Below are positions 23,471-32,379 of a stretch of 36,313 nucleotides of DNA, piece by piece. Source of the stretch: Sphingobacteriaceae bacterium (GTDB lineage Bacteria; Bacteroidota; Bacteroidia; B-17B0; Aurantibacillaceae); contig JAHEYG010000027.1 of assembly GCA_023251725.1 (NCBI GenBank), positions 1-36,313 of the forward strand. The letters are read 5' to 3'. How positions within the stretch are numbered: the stretch's first letter is position 1; every line of letters begins with the position of its first letter. The notes below the pieces were generated by a model that was not told where the DNA came from, did no database searches, and saw nothing but the letters and a program-made list of their open reading frames with translations. Made by a program: the position numbers and the translations under genes.

Positions 23471-24703
23471 ATGATTACGGAGATGCAAAAAACAAAAAGT
23501 CAAATTTTAATTGAACTCGAAGAAAAATACGGGGCGCATAATTATCATCCTATTCCTGTTGTTTTAGAACGTGGCGAAGGTGTTTTTGTGTGGGACGTTG
23601 ACGGTAAAAAGTATTACGATTTTTTATCGGCCTACAGCGCCGTTAATCAGGGACATTGTCACCCAAAAATAACCAAAACATTAATTGAGCAATCACAAAA
23701 ATTAGCATTAACATCGCGTGCTTTTCATAATAATGTATTGGGCGAATACGAAAAATTTATTACCGGTTTATTTGGTTACGATAAGGTTTTACCAATGAAT
23801 ACCGGTGCCGAAGGCGTTGAAACTGCTCTTAAATTAGCCCGCAAATGGGGTTACGAAAAAAAAGGCGTTGCCGAAAATAATGCAAAAATTATTGTATGCG
23901 AAGGTAATTTTCACGGCCGCACCATTAGTATTATTTCAATGAGTACCGATTCGGAATCAAAAGGAAATTTTGGTCCGTATACTCCAGGTTATTTAACTAT
24001 ACCATATAATAACAGTGTGGCATTAGCCGAATTATTAAAAGATAAAAATGTTGTTGGCTTTTTAGTGGAGCCAATTCAGGGTGAAGCCGGTGTTGTTGTA
24101 CCGGATGAAGGTTATTTAAGAACCTGTTTCGAAATGTGTAAAGCCGCCAATGTTTTATTTATTGCCGACGAAATTCAAACAGGCATTGCGCGCACCGGTA
24201 AAATGCTGGCGTGTGAACACGAAGATGTAAAACCCGATATTTTAATTTTAGGAAAAGCGCTGAGCGGCGGAATGTATCCTGTATCAGCTGTTTTAGCAAA
24301 TGATGAAATTATGCTTTGTATTAAACCCGGTCAGCACGGTTCAACTTACGGCGGAAATCCTGTTGGATGTAAAGTAGCCATTACTGCCTTAAATGTTGTG
24401 TTGGAAGAAAACTTAGCGCAAAATTCAGCGGAGCTTGGAAAATTATTAATGAACGAATTAAAATCTATTAAATCCGATTTAATTACTGAGGTAAGGGGAA
24501 AAGGTTTATTTGTAGCAATGGTTATTAAAGAAAAGAAAGGCAAAACTGCATTGGATGTTTGTTTAAAAATGGCCGAAAACGGATTATTGGCCAAACCAAC
24601 TCATGGTGATATTATTAGATTTGCGCCGCCACTTATAATTACTAAAGAGCAGCTTTTAGATTGCGTTTCCATTATTAAAAAAACACTGGCAGAGTTTAAT
24701 TAG
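23471..24703 (+). CDS. rocD: Ornithine--oxo-acid aminotransferase
   Basis: 410 residues, the usual length. A class III PLP-dependent aminotransferase with the PLP Lys262 in [11 protein letters not shown], the Asp of the cofactor ring site in IADEIQTG, and the ornithine-type N-terminus ([18 protein letters not shown]). It converts ornithine and 2-oxoglutarate to glutamate semialdehyde and glutamate, linking arginine/ornithine breakdown with proline. The ATG at 23471 and another four codons later are both possible. It has its own promoter and does not appear tied to the carbon cluster that follows. Confidence 0.93.
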   Translation: MITEMQKTKSQILIELEEKYGAHNYHPIPVVLERGEGVFVWDVDGKKYYDFLSAYSAVNQGHCHPKITKTLIEQSQKLALTSRAFHNNVLGEYEKFITGLFGYDKVLPMNTGAEGVETALKLARKWGYEKKGVAENNAKIIVCEGNFHGRTISIISMSTDSESKGNFGPYTPGYLTIPYNNSVALAELLKDKNVVGFLVEPIQGEAGVVVPDEGYLRTCFEMCKAANVLFIADEIQTGIARTGKMLACEHEDVKPDILILGKALSGGMYPVSAVLANDEIMLCIKPGQHGSTYGGNPVGCKVAITALNVVLEENLAQNSAELGKLLMNELKSIKSDLITEVRGKGLFVAMVIKEKKGKTALDVCLKMAENGLLAKPTHGDIIRFAPPLIITKEQLLDCVSIIKKTLAEFN

Positions 24704-24751
24704 TCTACGAAAACAGTTAATTCATCTTAATTGTTAAATTTTAATACTTTT

Positions 24752-24786
24752 TTTGTTGATTTAAGTGCATTTAGTTTTTACATTTG
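24752..24786 (+). promoter_or_regulatory. Promoter of the dab operon
   Basis: TACATTTG (24779-24786) is an exact -7 match. TTTG at 24752-24755 is 23 bases upstream; TTGA at 24756-24759 gives the 19-base spacing. The -7 box ends four bases before the GTG and ten before the ATG of orf1, so orf1 should be read from a message with almost no leader. I see no comparable promoter in the 120 bases before dabA, which suggests orf1 to sulP1 are one unit. Confidence 0.55.
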
Positions 24787-24790
24787 AACC

Positions 24791-25144
24791 GTGAAAATGA
24801 CTAAGCCCGCATATTTTTCTCTTGGATTTCTATTTCTCTTTGTTACGTCCTTTTCAACGAATACTTTTATTTCTTTTAACAGTTCCATTAAACAAATCAT
24901 CCATATTACAATAGCCAAAGAATTAAATTCTGACTCCACTTCCGCCGCTGCTTCAGAAGATTTAGTGTTTGAAGAAACCGAAAATGACGGCGAAGATGCC
25001 CTTGACCCTATTCAGACTTATTTACCTGCCTTTTTAAATTTTGATGTATTTATTCAAAAAATAAATATTCATTTTTCTGAATTTATTGACCTTCACAAAA
25101 AATTAAACTCCATATTCTTAAGCATCCGCGTTATAAGAATCTGA
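24791..25144 (+). CDS. orf1: small exported acidic protein before dabA
   Basis: 117 codons from GTG 24791, or 115 from the ATG two codons later (24797). No family recognised. The protein has an N-terminal hydrophobic segment (YFSLGFLFLFVTSF) like a signal peptide or anchor, then an acidic linker (SEDLVFEETENDGEDALD, about residues 55-72) and a C-terminal part of amphipathic, Phe/Ile/His-rich sequence ending in LSIRVIRI. No cysteine, no lipobox. The same three-part plan occurs in orf2 and orf3 of this cluster, and orf2 ends in ISLHVFRI. Its place as first gene before dabA-dabB suggests a role in inorganic-carbon uptake: an accessory subunit, sensor or assembly factor. That role is inference from position. 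Confidence 0.7.
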   Translation: MKMTKPAYFSLGFLFLFVTSFSTNTFISFNSSIKQIIHITIAKELNSDSTSAAASEDLVFEETENDGEDALDPIQTYLPAFLNFDVFIQKINIHFSEFIDLHKKLNSIFLSIRVIRI

Positions 25145-25264
25145 TTTTTTGGGGTCGCTTGTTTCACAACGCGGTGTTATATTCTTTTTTATTTTTTCAA
25201 AAATCAAATTCCTATTTTATTTTAATTGCATTAATACAATTTATTAAAAAATTGTAGCATTCAA

Positions 25265-27847
25265 ATGAAAACAGAAACATCAGTTTCATCTAAAAACGAA
25301 ATTCTTCACGAGATGAAAGATCCCACATCTTCTTTCAACGAACATGATGTTATTCATAATTTAAAACATTACTTGCCTACACAAGCAGCTCTGCGAGATT
25401 TTATTCATCACAATTCGTTACACGCATTTCAAAACTTAAAATTTTACGATGCTATATTTAAGGCATCTAAAATGTTCGGGTATCAGGTAACTTTGCAATT
25501 AAACGAATTCAGAACCCTTTATAAAAACGGAAGAATTAGAAAAGATGTTTTAGAAAAAGTAATTTGTGATAAAAAAGGTCTGGAGCAAGTTGAAAAATGG
25601 AAAGTGAATTTAATTTCAAAGGACTACGACTGCACTAATGCTCCACGCGTAGGTGTTTTGCGTTCGAATTGGAAAACTCAATGTAAATTAGATTTAGATT
25701 CATTAGTACAGCCTTTATTATTCAGAATTCTTAGCAATTATTTAGATCAGGGCATTTCACTTTGGAAATTTCCGGTGGGAAATAAAAGTTTCCTTGATTC
25801 TATAAAAGAATTAGAAAAAAATAGTTACATAAGTTTTTTCAAAACAAAACGGGCCAAACAACTTTTGTTAAGCGGTGATTGCCAAATTAAATCGCTTCTT
25901 AAAATTGTTGTAGGAGATGAAAAATATTTCGAACAATATTTATTTGATCAGCAATTTGCCCATCAGGGCTGGTCGGGCATTACCTCCGCTATTGAAGATA
26001 TGCCCCAAACTTTGATGGATACAAAAAATATTACGCTTCGCGATTTAATTATTTTTGAACTTATTTTGGAAATTGACGCTCTTGATTTTAATCTCCCAAA
26101 AAACTGGCAGCCTCTCAGTAATTTTGTAAGTACAGAACCTATTGATTTATTTGATAAAGTCCCCACCAATGAAATTAACGAAGTGTTTACCCTATGGCAA
26201 AATGCTTTTGAGTGGAGTTATTACGATGGTGTAATTACCGGAATTGCACTTGGAAAAAAGCAGCCTCAAAAAAATATTCCCAAAAAAAGTTTTCAAGCTT
26301 TGTTTTGCATCGATGAACGCGAATGTTCTATCCGCCGCCATACTGAAACCAGCGATGCCAATTGCGAAACTTTTGGAACGCCAGGATTTTTTACCGTTGA
26401 ATTTTATTTTATGCCCGATGGAGGAAAGTTTTATGATAAACTTTGTCCGGCCCCCGTTACTCCAAAATATTTGATAAAAGAATTTAACGCAAAAGAAAAA
26501 CGCGGACATGAAACCCTCTATTCGCATTTATCTCATACTTTTTTTATTGGTTACTTCGTTACATTAACTCTGGGCTTTTGGGCAGCCGTAAGATTATTTC
26601 TGAATTTATTTAAACCGGCTATGAGTCCCGCCATTTCTAATGCGTTTACGCATATGGATAATGATTCGCAGCTGCTCATCGAAAATAAAAATCTCAAAGA
26701 TCGCGAAAATGGTTTGCAAATTGGATTTACCATTGAGGAAATGGCGGCCCGAGTAGAAAGTCTTTTAAGAAGTATTGGATTGCTTAAAGATTTTGCTCCT
26801 ATTGTATATGTTATTGGTCACGGATCGAGCAGTGCTAACAATCCGCATCACGGTGCACACGATTGCGGAGCCTGCAGCGGCCGGCCGGGTTCTGTAAATG
26901 CAAAAGTGTTTGCATTTATGGCCAATCATAATAAGGTACGCCAAGTATTAAGCGCAAAAGGAATTGTTATTCCAAATGAAACACAGTTTATAGGCGGATT
27001 ACACGATACGGCCGCTGACCAAATAAAATTTTATGATACAAAAATACTTTCCGAAAAAAATAAAGAACAACACACTAAAAATGCTGTTGCTTTTGAAAAC
27101 GCCTTAGATCTTAATGCAAAAGAACGCTCGCGAAGATTTGCATCCATTAACACAAAATTAAGTTTGAAAAAAGTACGCGAAGAAATTCGTAAAAGATCGG
27201 TTTCATTATTTGAACCTCGACCTGAACTGGGGCACGGCACTAACAGTTTATGCATTATTGCCGGCAGAAATTTAACCAAAGGTTTATTTTTAGACCGACG
27301 CGCCTTTCTTAATTCTTACAATTATGAAACCGATCCTGATGGAAAAATATTAACAGGAATAATGAAACCTGTTGGTCCGGTTTGCGGTGGTATTAATTTA
27401 GAATACTATTTTTCGAGAGTTGATAATCACAAATTCGGTGCGGGAACAAAACTACCACATAATGTTGTTGGATTATTTGGTGTGGCTAATAGTAGCGACG
27501 GTGATTTACGACCCGGCTTACCTGTGCAGATGATTGAACCGCACGACCCGGTTCGCTTGCTTGTAGTGATTGAACATTTTCCGGAAATAGTTTTAAAAGT
27601 TATTCAGTTTATGCCCGAAATGTACGAGTGGTATATTAACGAGTGGATTCATTTGATGGTAGTGAATCCTGAAACCAATAAATTTTATTATTTTAAAGAA
27701 GGACAATTTGCAGAATACGCTCCGCTTCCGGTTCAAATTGATTCCTTAATTGACTTTAATGTTTTGATGGATTCGGCTTTGGAAATGGAAACCAATCATA
27801 TTGAAGATGCCACTCACGAAAATTTACCTGTTTTTATTTTGAAATAA
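25265..27847 (+). CDS. dabA: DabA: DUF2309 carbonic-anhydrase-like subunit of the DAB carbon pump
   Basis: 860 residues. DabA is a zinc protein with a beta-carbonic-anhydrase-like site that, with the membrane subunit DabB, is thought to hydrate CO2 to bicarbonate in one direction, powered by the cation gradient. All four key positions known from Halothiobacillus DabA2 (Cys351, Asp353, His524, Cys539) are matched here: Cys348 and Asp350 in LFCIDERE, His519 in VIGHGSSS and Cys534 in HDCGACSG, with the same 2- and 15-residue spacings. The second half keeps the DUF2309 hallmarks FEPRPELGHGTNS, PVGPVCGGINLEYY and GLPVQMIEPHDP. It is cytoplasmic and membrane-bound through DabB. dabA precedes dabB here; in several known operons dabB comes first. 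The gap to dabB is three bases. Confidence 0.94.
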   Translation: MKTETSVSSKNEILHEMKDPTSSFNEHDVIHNLKHYLPTQAALRDFIHHNSLHAFQNLKFYDAIFKASKMFGYQVTLQLNEFRTLYKNGRIRKDVLEKVICDKKGLEQVEKWKVNLISKDYDCTNAPRVGVLRSNWKTQCKLDLDSLVQPLLFRILSNYLDQGISLWKFPVGNKSFLDSIKELEKNSYISFFKTKRAKQLLLSGDCQIKSLLKIVVGDEKYFEQYLFDQQFAHQGWSGITSAIEDMPQTLMDTKNITLRDLIIFELILEIDALDFNLPKNWQPLSNFVSTEPIDLFDKVPTNEINEVFTLWQNAFEWSYYDGVITGIALGKKQPQKNIPKKSFQALFCIDERECSIRRHTETSDANCETFGTPGFFTVEFYFMPDGGKFYDKLCPAPVTPKYLIKEFNAKEKRGHETLYSHLSHTFFIGYFVTLTLGFWAAVRLFLNLFKPAMSPAISNAFTHMDNDSQLLIENKNLKDRENGLQIGFTIEEMAARVESLLRSIGLLKDFAPIVYVIGHGSSSANNPHHGAHDCGACSGRPGSVNAKVFAFMANHNKVRQVLSAKGIVIPNETQFIGGLHDTAADQIKFYDTKILSEKNKEQHTKNAVAFENALDLNAKERSRRFASINTKLSLKKVREEIRKRSVSLFEPRPELGHGTNSLCIIAGRNLTKGLFLDRRAFLNSYNYETDPDGKILTGIMKPVGPVCGGINLEYYFSRVDNHKFGAGTKLPHNVVGLFGVANSSDGDLRPGLPVQMIEPHDPVRLLVVIEHFPEIVLKVIQFMPEMYEWYINEWIHLMVVNPETNKFYYFKEGQFAEYAPLPVQIDSLIDFNVLMDSALEMETNHIEDATHENLPVFILK

Positions 27848-27850
27848 ATT

Positions 27851-29719
27851 ATGTCAACACTCCTTCAAATATTTATTCTTATTCCCTTAGCAGGTTTTTT
27901 GGTTAGCTTGTTTTTACCCCGCAAAAAAGAAAGAGTTATTTCAGCATTTGCAATTTCCATTATTGGATTCAATCTTCTTGTTTTTATAATTTTTACTGTT
28001 TATTGGTTGATGCATGATCATCCTATGCTGAACGAAAAAAAAATTTGTCTTTTTAAATCTTCCGATTTCGAATTTTTTATTGACTTTTATTTTGATAAAA
28101 TTACATTGGTGTTTGCCGGTGTTGGTGGCGTTCTGGCTTTTCTGGTTTCCATCTTCAGCAAATATTACATGCATCGCGAAGAAGGATTTAAACGTTTTTT
28201 TAATACCATTCTTTTATTTTACACCGGTTACAACCTTGCAGTTTTTTCTGGTAATTTTGAAACCCTTTTTATGGGATGGGAAATTATAGGTATTGCTTCT
28301 TTTTTATTGATTACTTTTTATCGCGACCGTTATTTACCGGTAAAAAACGGGTTAAAAACGGTTTTTGTTTATCGCATAGGTGATGTGTGTTTTATATTAG
28401 CGATGTGGATGTGTCACCACTTGTTTCATGAAAACATTTCATTCATAAAATTATACAGTTCTCAATTATTTAGTTCCGAACTTACAGGAAATTATTTTAC
28501 TGGCATTTGCATCGGAATATTGTTTTTAATTGCCGCAGCGGTTAAATCTGCACAGTTACCCTTCTCATCTTGGTTGCCAAGAGCAATGGAAGGTCCGACT
28601 ACATCGAGCGCTATTTTTTACGGTTCGTTATCTGTTCATCTGGGAGTTTTTCTTTTATTGAGAACATTTCCTTTATGGGAAAACATGTTGCTGATTAAAA
28701 TATTAATTATTATTGTCGGACTAAAAACAAGTTTAATTGCTGCAAGTATTTCCAGAGTTCAGTCAACCGTTAAAACGCAAATTGCTTATTCATCCATTGG
28801 ACAAATCGGAATTATTTTTATTGAATTGGCGTGTGGATTTCATACCTTAGCATTAATTCATTTTGCAGGAAACGCTTTTTTAAGAACCTATCAACTTTTG
28901 GTTTCACCATCGGTGTTAAATTATTTAATTCATCATCAAATTTATTATTTTGAACCTCATAAGTATGATGAATCTGATTCATTTCTTAAAAAAATTAAAT
29001 ACTCATTTTATATTTTGTGCGTAAAAGAATGGAATCTCGATTTTTATTTATTCCGTTTTTTATGGGAACCTTTTAAATGGATTGGAAAAAAGTTTTCTTT
29101 TTTGAAAGGGAAACTATTTATCGCTTCCTTTATTGGGATTTATTTATTGGGATTAATGTGTTATTTTATGCAAGAAAACATTCCTCCAATTATAATTGAA
29201 TTTTTACCGGGCCTTTTTTCTTGCTTGGCTCTCATTTTAGTCTTAAAAGCATTTACCGAACGAGGAGAAGCAATTGATGCCTGGCGACTAATTGTATCGG
29301 CACAGTTTTTTGTTGCCCTAACTATTGTGGTTAATGAATTACCTGATTTAATTAAAATTTTATTTTTTATGAGCGGTATTATCCTCTCGGCCATTACAGG
29401 TGCTATCATTTTAACCAAAATAAAATCTAAGGAAAATAATATTGACTTAAATTGTTTTCATGGAAATACCTACGAACATCCCAAATTTGGATTTGTTTTT
29501 CTGCTCGCTTGCCTAGGACTTATCGGTTTTCCAATAACTCCCGCCTTTGTAGGAATTGATTTATTGTTCAGTCAAATTCATTTAAATCAGGTTCTTATTT
29601 TAACTTTTATTTCACTCACATTTGTTTTTACCGGAATTTCGGCTTTAAGAATTTATGCACGGGTATTTATGGGACAACATAAAAAAACATATCATCCAAT
29701 GGCTTACAAATCATCTTAA
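27851..29719 (+). CDS. dabB: DabB: NuoL/MrpA-like membrane subunit of the DAB carbon pump
   Basis: 622 residues, about 14-16 membrane segments, of the proton-translocating antiporter family (Proton_antipo_M). The ion-path residues of NuoL-type subunits are present: Glu144 in FMGWEIIGIASF and Lys232 in AAVKSAQLPFSSWLPRAMEGPT. A lone gene of this family next to DUF2309, with no other complex I or Mrp genes, identifies DabB rather than NuoL. It would couple H+ or Na+ entry to CO2 hydration by DabA. The next small gene begins two bases after the stop. Confidence 0.92.
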   Translation: MSTLLQIFILIPLAGFLVSLFLPRKKERVISAFAISIIGFNLLVFIIFTVYWLMHDHPMLNEKKICLFKSSDFEFFIDFYFDKITLVFAGVGGVLAFLVSIFSKYYMHREEGFKRFFNTILLFYTGYNLAVFSGNFETLFMGWEIIGIASFLLITFYRDRYLPVKNGLKTVFVYRIGDVCFILAMWMCHHLFHENISFIKLYSSQLFSSELTGNYFTGICIGILFLIAAAVKSAQLPFSSWLPRAMEGPTTSSAIFYGSLSVHLGVFLLLRTFPLWENMLLIKILIIIVGLKTSLIAASISRVQSTVKTQIAYSSIGQIGIIFIELACGFHTLALIHFAGNAFLRTYQLLVSPSVLNYLIHHQIYYFEPHKYDESDSFLKKIKYSFYILCVKEWNLDFYLFRFLWEPFKWIGKKFSFLKGKLFIASFIGIYLLGLMCYFMQENIPPIIIEFLPGLFSCLALILVLKAFTERGEAIDAWRLIVSAQFFVALTIVVNELPDLIKILFFMSGIILSAITGAIILTKIKSKENNIDLNCFHGNTYEHPKFGFVFLLACLGLIGFPITPAFVGIDLLFSQIHLNQVLILTFISLTFVFTGISALRIYARVFMGQHKKTYHPMAYKSS

Positions 29720-29721
29720 CA

Positions 29722-30063
29722 ATGAAAATGGTTTTTAAAAAAATAATCAGTTTCATTCTCTTGCTCTGCTTTACTTTTTGTACAGTAAGCGTATTTGCAT
29801 TTAATTCTCAGTCACTTATTAAGAAAAATCAATGCCTTAGTCCATTGAAGACAAAAACAACCGATTTTTCGATGTATGCTGAATTAGAAGAAGAAGATGA
29901 TGATTCTGATACTGATACCGACATAACGTTTACTAATTTATTTTTTGAAAGCATTTCTCGTTCTCATGATTTTATTTTAATGCATCAGCTTAACGAAAAT
30001 CATTATTTAAAATCACAAACTACACTTCCAATATACATTTCGCTTCACGTTTTTAGAATATAG
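29722..30063 (+). CDS. orf2: small exported acidic protein between dabB and sulP1
   Basis: 113 residues, starting two bases after the dabB stop, so certainly cotranscribed. An N-terminal signal-like segment (FKKIISFILLLCFTFCTVSVFA, core IISFILLLCFTFC) likely cleaves after VFA. A strongly acidic run follows (AELEEEDDDSDTDTDITF, about residues 53-70) and then a His/Phe-rich C-terminal part ending in ISLHVFRI. The acidic run matches that of orf3 (EEDNDSD) and the last residues match orf1 (LSIRVIRI). Two Cys lie inside the hydrophobic segment and do not form a lipobox. Family not recognised; a role in carbon or anion uptake is inferred from position only. Confidence 0.75.
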   Translation: MKMVFKKIISFILLLCFTFCTVSVFAFNSQSLIKKNQCLSPLKTKTTDFSMYAELEEEDDDSDTDTDITFTNLFFESISRSHDFILMHQLNENHYLKSQTTLPIYISLHVFRI

Positions 30064-30117
30064 GAAAATTATTTTTTTATTTTCTTATAATTTTTTAAAA
30101 TTTCTAAAAACGAAATC

Positions 30118-31728
30118 ATGTCAACACATAAATTTATTCCCGCCGATGGCCTCGAAGGCCTCAAACAAAATTTTCGTAAAGATGCCTTAGCAGGGTTTCT
30201 TGTATTTTTATTAGCATTGCCATTAAGTTTAGGCATTGCTAAGGCTTCTGATTTCCCACCCATTTTCGGATTAGTAACTGCCATCATTGGTGGCGTTGTA
30301 GTAAGTTTTTTTTCGGGCTCACGTTTAACTATTAAAGGTCCGGCCGCCGGTTTAATTGTAATTGCAGCCGGTTCGGTTCACGAATTTGGCGGCGGCGATA
30401 TTGGCTGGCATTTAACTTTGGGCGCGGTTGTATTGGCCGGAATAATTCAAATTTTATTTGGTGTTTTAAAATTAGGAAAGCTTGCCGATTTTTTTCCTGG
30501 CGCTGCCATTCACGGAATGTTAGCCGCTATTGGAATAATAATTATGTCGAAGCAAATTCATAATTTAATGGGAATAGATCCCGTCCATTTAAAAGGCAAA
30601 GAACCTTTAGAATTATTGGCTATGATTCCAGATAGTTTGGTTCACGAAAATGCACACATTACCGAAATCGGAATGGCTTGTTTACTGATATTGATATTAT
30701 TTAGTTTTATAAAAAATCAACATATCAAAAAAATTCCCGCACCATTGGTAGTTTTGGCAGTGGCCATTCCTTTGGGATATGTATTGCACATTAAAACAGA
30801 GGGCGCTGTACATAATTTTGCGATGGTTAAAGTGGGGAGCTTATTTGATTCTTTTAAAAACGGATTAATTAATGCAGATTTCAGCGGAGTAAGTTCTCAT
30901 ATGGGAGTTTTTATTGAATATGTTATTTTGTTTTCTCTAATCGGAACTATAGAATCGTTACTCACTGCAAAAGCCATCGACAATATTGATCCTTACAAAC
31001 GCAAATCCGATTTTAATAAAGATATGGTTGCTGTTGGAATAGGAAATACCTTTTCGGGATTATTAGGCGGCTTGCCCATGATTAGCGAAGTAGCACGTAG
31101 TTCAGCAAATGTAGGTAACGGTGCGCAAACACGGTGGGCCAATTTTTTTCACGGATTGTTTTTATTAATTGCAGTATTAGTTGCAGTTCCTGTAATTGAA
31201 TTAATTCCGAATGCAGCCTTAGCCTCAATGCTTCTTTTTGTAGGATTTAAATTAGCGCATCCCAAAGAATTTCTTCATATGTGGCACATTGGCAAGGAAC
31301 AGTTTTTTGTGTTTTGTTTAACTGTGGTAGTAACGCTCTCTACCGATTTATTAATCGGCGTAGGAACAGGTATTGCTGCCGAATTAATTATTAATTTGAT
31401 TAATGGAGCTTCCCTTAAAAATTTATTTTCAAGTAAAACAACGGTTAATCAACAAGGACAAGAAGATTACCATGTGCAATTAAACAGCGAGGCGGTGTTT
31501 AGTAACTTAATGACTCTTAAAAAAACTTTGTACTCTTTACCCGATTCAAAAAAAGTTCACATCGATGTTTCGCAAGCTTCAGTGGTTGATCATACCACTA
31601 TTTTAGCACTAAATCAGTTTAAAGACGATTACGAATTAAAAAACGGGAATGTGGCCATTAAAGGATTTGAACATCACCGTCAATTATCGTCGGCACCTAC
31701 TTCGACACGAATTTTAAAAAAAAACTAA
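30118..31728 (+). CDS. SulP family anion permease 1 (probable bicarbonate transporter) with STAS-like end
   Basis: 536 residues. The SulP core has about 14 membrane segments; conserved pieces are ALPLSLGIAKA, the GPAAGL turn in SRLTIKGPAAGLIV, and GLPMISEVARSSANV (about residues 318-332). A STAS-like cytosolic domain fills about residues 450-536 (VHIDVSQASVVDHTTILAL). SulP proteins carry sulfate, bicarbonate or other anions, usually with Na+ or H+. Proximity to dabAB and a carbonic anhydrase favours bicarbonate (as in BicA), but sulfate or dicarboxylate cannot be excluded. It lies 54 bases after orf2, with no promoter of its own seen. Confidence 0.87.
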   Translation: MSTHKFIPADGLEGLKQNFRKDALAGFLVFLLALPLSLGIAKASDFPPIFGLVTAIIGGVVVSFFSGSRLTIKGPAAGLIVIAAGSVHEFGGGDIGWHLTLGAVVLAGIIQILFGVLKLGKLADFFPGAAIHGMLAAIGIIIMSKQIHNLMGIDPVHLKGKEPLELLAMIPDSLVHENAHITEIGMACLLILILFSFIKNQHIKKIPAPLVVLAVAIPLGYVLHIKTEGAVHNFAMVKVGSLFDSFKNGLINADFSGVSSHMGVFIEYVILFSLIGTIESLLTAKAIDNIDPYKRKSDFNKDMVAVGIGNTFSGLLGGLPMISEVARSSANVGNGAQTRWANFFHGLFLLIAVLVAVPVIELIPNAALASMLLFVGFKLAHPKEFLHMWHIGKEQFFVFCLTVVVTLSTDLLIGVGTGIAAELIINLINGASLKNLFSSKTTVNQQGQEDYHVQLNSEAVFSNLMTLKKTLYSLPDSKKVHIDVSQASVVDHTTILALNQFKDDYELKNGNVAIKGFEHHRQLSSAPTSTRILKKN

Positions 31729-31925
31729 AAATATTTTAGTCTCTTACGGTAGCGTAACAATTAGGCAATTGGCCTTTCATAGTTTTCTTATTCTTAAAAT
31801 AGTTAGAGTTTCAGTAAGGCTTTTATAAATATTGAATTAAAACTATTATTTGGAGAGGAAAAATCAGAAGGCAAATTACATAAACGCATTTAGTTAATAG
31901 GTTTAGCCTAAAAAAAACCCTAAGT
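31729..31925. other. Intergenic region after sulP1
   Basis: Two small hairpins follow the sulP1 stop: TTACG/CGTAA with a GTAG loop (about 31744-31757), and AGGC/GCCT with a five-base loop (about 31763-31775) followed by a T-rich stretch. Together they could end transcription, but both stems are short. The remainder is AT-rich with no open frame that I trust. Confidence 0.35.
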
Positions 31926-31955
31926 TTTGTTTTTTCAAAAAAATTTCTAAATTTG
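31926..31955 (+). promoter_or_regulatory. Promoter of the orf3-sulP2-carbonic anhydrase unit
   Basis: TTTG at 31926-31929, 18 bases, then TAAATTTG at 31948-31955, an exact -7 match. The box ends five bases before the TTG start of orf3. It marks a second transcription unit within the cluster. Confidence 0.6.
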
Positions 31956-31960
31956 TATAG

Positions 31961-32278
31961 TTGAAGACAAAATTTCATATAGTTTCATTCATATTGCTTC
32001 TGGCAATGCTTTTTTCGCTTACTCAATACATTTATATTACAAAAGAAAACGCTTCCCAAAAAATTGAATTGGCCAAAAAAGCTGTTGAAGGGGAAGAAGA
32101 TAATGATTCTGACGAAATCGATTATGATACTGACTTAGATGATTTTTTGAATTCAGATTTTAATTTTATTTGTACTACACTTCTTAATACTTCCAATCAA
32201 TTTTTAAATTCTAAAAGAGTACACAAATACCATATTATAGGTATTAACACTCCTCCTCCCGAATTATTTTTCGCTTAG
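31961..32278 (+). CDS. orf3: small exported acidic protein before sulP2
   Basis: 105 codons from a TTG start; no other start would keep the signal-like N-terminus (HIVSFILLLAMLFSLTQYIY). An acidic run follows (AVEGEEDNDSDEIDYDTDLD, core GEEDNDSDEIDYDTD, about residues 42-57), then a C-terminal part with KYHIIGINTPPPELFFA. Aligned on KYHIIGI it matches the C-terminal SIRVIRI of orf1 and SLHVFRI of orf2 and extends ten residues further. One Cys lies in the C-terminal half. It has its own promoter and precedes sulP2 by about 100 bases. Family not recognised. Confidence 0.68.
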   Translation: MKTKFHIVSFILLLAMLFSLTQYIYITKENASQKIELAKKAVEGEEDNDSDEIDYDTDLDDFLNSDFNFICTTLLNTSNQFLNSKRVHKYHIIGINTPPPELFFA

Positions 32279-32379
32279 ATCAGAACACGAAATTATTGCT
32301 TTGTTTTTTTTTTAGAACATCTTCGTTTCTGGTTACATCCCTATTAACCTTTTTTAATTTTATACTTTGATAAATTATT

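Noticed and set aside
27851-29719. Respiratory complex I subunit NuoL
   Set aside because: No other nuo genes are near, and a DUF2309 gene is directly upstream, which identifies DabB.
30148-30160. Small GGCCT/AGGCC hairpin at the start of sulP1
   Set aside because: It encodes DGLEGL, a usual N-terminal sequence for this family; only five base pairs, likely chance.
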